From an uncultured Eudoraea sp. (GTDB lineage Bacteria > Bacteroidota > Bacteroidia > Flavobacteriales > Flavobacteriaceae): a stretch of DNA of 64,000 bases. Where the stretch lies: positions 62,001 through 126,000 of the forward strand of contig NZ_CAMYOM010000006.1 of assembly GCF_947260015.1 (NCBI RefSeq). Direction: 5' to 3'. The notes below the pieces were generated by a model, which saw nothing but the letters and a program-made list of their open reading frames with translations, searched no databases and was not told where the DNA came from. Of this stretch, positions 62,724 through 64,000 are shown in pieces (position 1 is the stretch's first letter; each line of letters opens with the position of its first letter). The position numbers and the translations under genes are program-made.

Positions 62724-64000
62724 ATGATTAGAATCATCGCTATTGCCACCCTTCTTTTTTTTAACGGACATCTTCTTAAAAGCCAATCAGATCCACCGAA
62801 ATTGGTTGTGGGTATCGTGATAGATCAAATGAGATTTGATCATCTTTATAAGTATCAGGAGAGGTTTTCTAACGGTGGGTTTAAACGAATAATGCGGGAA
62901 GGATTTAACTATAAAAATACTCAGTTTAATTATGTCCCCACGGTCACTGCTGCCGGACATGCATCTATATATACAGGAACAACTCCTTCTACTCATGGAA
63001 TAATCGGAAATTCGTGGTATCAGCGGAGTACAAAACAGGCCATTACAAATATTGGGGATATGAACGAACTAATCGTTGGAACAACGGCCGTTAACAGTTA
63101 TGGTGCTTCTCCAAGAAATCTTCTTACAACTACCATCACTGATCAATTGAGAATGGGCACTAATTTTAGGGCTAAAGTAATAAGTGTTTCCCTAAAAGAC
63201 CGTGGTGCTATCTTACCCGGAGGACATGCGGCTAATGCCGCATATTGGCATGACTGGAAATCGAGTCCCGGTTATTTTATAAGCAGCTCCTATTATATGG
63301 ATGAATTACCCAATTGGGTTACCAAATTTAATAAATTGGAAAAGTCAGATTCGTATTTAACAGATTCATGGAGCACCTTATACCCAATAGAATCTTATAC
63401 TTTGAGTGCGCCGGATGACAATAATTATGAACGTGCCCTTGGAGGTAAAACAAGCCCAACATTTCCATATGATTTTAAAAGCATGCGGGAACGCTATAGG
63501 GAAGTTGGCTCAGAATTTCAATTGATTTGGGTTACACCTGCTGGAAATTCTTTGTTAACAGACTTTGCCATAGAAGCAATTAAAAACGAAGGTTTAGGAA
63601 CAGATGATATTACAGATTTTATTAATATAAGTTATACAGTTACTGATATTATTGGGCATACTTTCGGACCTCAATCTGTTGAGTTTGAAGATGTAATATT
63701 AAGATTGGACAGGAATATTGAAAGTTTATTAAAATCTCTGGATGCGACGGTTGGTACAGGAAATTATTTACTGTTTTTAACCTCTGATCATGGATCAGTT
63801 CCTGTTGCTTCTTATTTAGCAGATAATAAGCTACCTGCCGGACTAGTCAATATACAAAAATATGAGGCTGCTCTACTGAGCCATTTGAATTCAAAATATG
63901 GCACGAATGAATGGATTGAAAATTTCGATGGGGAATCGGTTTATTTGAACCGGGATCTAATTAAACAAAAGAAATTGTCTCTTAGAGTTGTACAACAGGA
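62724..64000 (+). CDS. PafA-type alkaline phosphatase (N-terminal part, cut by window edge)
   Basis: The frame starts ATGATTAGAATC and is open to the right edge (425 complete codons). A signal peptide (1-20) is followed by the alkaline phosphatase fold. Active-site residues of PafA are all visible at a constant offset of four: D34 (GIVIDQM), nucleophile T75 (PTVTAAGHA), N96 (IGNSWY), K158 and R160 (SLKDRG), and the metal motifs TDIIGHT and TSDHGS. PafA is a periplasmic phosphate-irrepressible monoesterase of flavobacteria. The C-terminus with the last His ligand lies beyond the window. Confidence 0.9.
   Translation, partial: MIRIIAIATLLFFNGHLLKSQSDPPKLVVGIVIDQMRFDHLYKYQERFSNGGFKRIMREGFNYKNTQFNYVPTVTAAGHASIYTGTTPSTHGIIGNSWYQRSTKQAITNIGDMNELIVGTTAVNSYGASPRNLLTTTITDQLRMGTNFRAKVISVSLKDRGAILPGGHAANAAYWHDWKSSPGYFISSSYYMDELPNWVTKFNKLEKSDSYLTDSWSTLYPIESYTLSAPDDNNYERALGGKTSPTFPYDFKSMRERYREVGSEFQLIWVTPAGNSLLTDFAIEAIKNEGLGTDDITDFINISYTVTDIIGHTFGPQSVEFEDVILRLDRNIESLLKSLDATVGTGNYLLFLTSDHGSVPVASYLADNKLPAGLVNIQKYEAALLSHLNSKYGTNEWIENFDGESVYLNRDLIKQKKLSLRVVQQ

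Noticed and set aside
1-64000. tRNA, rRNA, CRISPR arrays, insertion sequences
   Set aside because: No cloverleaf, direct-repeat array, transposase or terminal inverted repeat was recognised by eye; a covariance or repeat search was not possible here.

Overview
The window is about 64 kb of a low-GC Bacteroidota chromosome, most probably a marine member of the Flavobacteriaceae. The grounds are: a PorX regulator (59331-60875) of the type IX secretion system; an LpxC-FabZ fusion inside an lpx cluster; a bifunctional HisB and fused HisIE; a short 287-residue primary-type sigma factor; start regions that are A-rich rather than Shine-Dalgarno-like; several TTG starts; and -7 boxes resembling TAnnTTTG. 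Nearly all of it is chromosomal core or lineage-specific genes. I saw no rRNA, tRNA, insertion sequence, prophage or CRISPR array.

Layout. 1-3.7 kb: a molybdenum hydroxylase pair (left edge cut), a YdjC-type deacetylase and a vWA lipoprotein. 4.1-9.2 kb: envelope genes (M14 peptidase, Amidase_2, 3D-domain lipoprotein, cytochrome c/FG-GAP lipoprotein) and pirin. 9.2-16.2 kb: ATP-grasp protein, a broken menB, a glycosyltransferase, a helicase, a hydroxyacid dehydrogenase and a DUF6155-like protein. 16.4-17.3 kb: rpoD-type sigma factor. 17.3-27.4 kb, minus strand: hybrid histidine kinase, single-domain response regulator, membrane-anchored HEAT protein with an acidic repeat linker, processive GT2, LtaS-like membrane protein with TPRs, YaiO-type outer-membrane barrel, then two tiny paralogous proteins that I found between the barrel gene and rpoD. 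27.5-37.2 kb: dipeptidase, a broken DUF72 gene, cysE-cysM, two alpha/beta hydrolases, a TruA-like gene and small membrane proteins. 37.3-40.0 kb: a MoxR-type ATPase/vWA pair. 40.0-48.3 kb: a complete his operon (hisG-D-C-B-H-GNAT-A-DinB-F-IE) behind a leader peptide with three consecutive His codons and a terminator hairpin. 48.3-59.3 kb: SPFH protein, large vWA membrane protein, fabG, sucD, lpxD-like, efp, lpxA, lpxC-fabZ, lpxD and an HD hydrolase. 59.3-64 kb: porX, a secreted protein of unknown function, an ABM monooxygenase-like protein and a PafA-type alkaline phosphatase (right edge cut).

The most interesting region is 17.3-27.4 kb. It looks like a signal-controlled exopolysaccharide synthesis and export machine (inference from families and order). 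Its LtaS-like component has lost two expected catalytic positions. Two 32-33 residue proteins at its end share the motif YLNF[IL]xDLNEIL, and a similar motif recurs in the acidic linker of the HEAT protein of the same locus. This suggests a shared docking or regulatory motif that I do not recognise as described.

Two otherwise conserved genes, menB and a DUF72 gene, are each split by what looks like a short out-of-frame deletion. MenB is normally needed for menaquinone synthesis, so this is either an assembly problem or a biologically important lesion.
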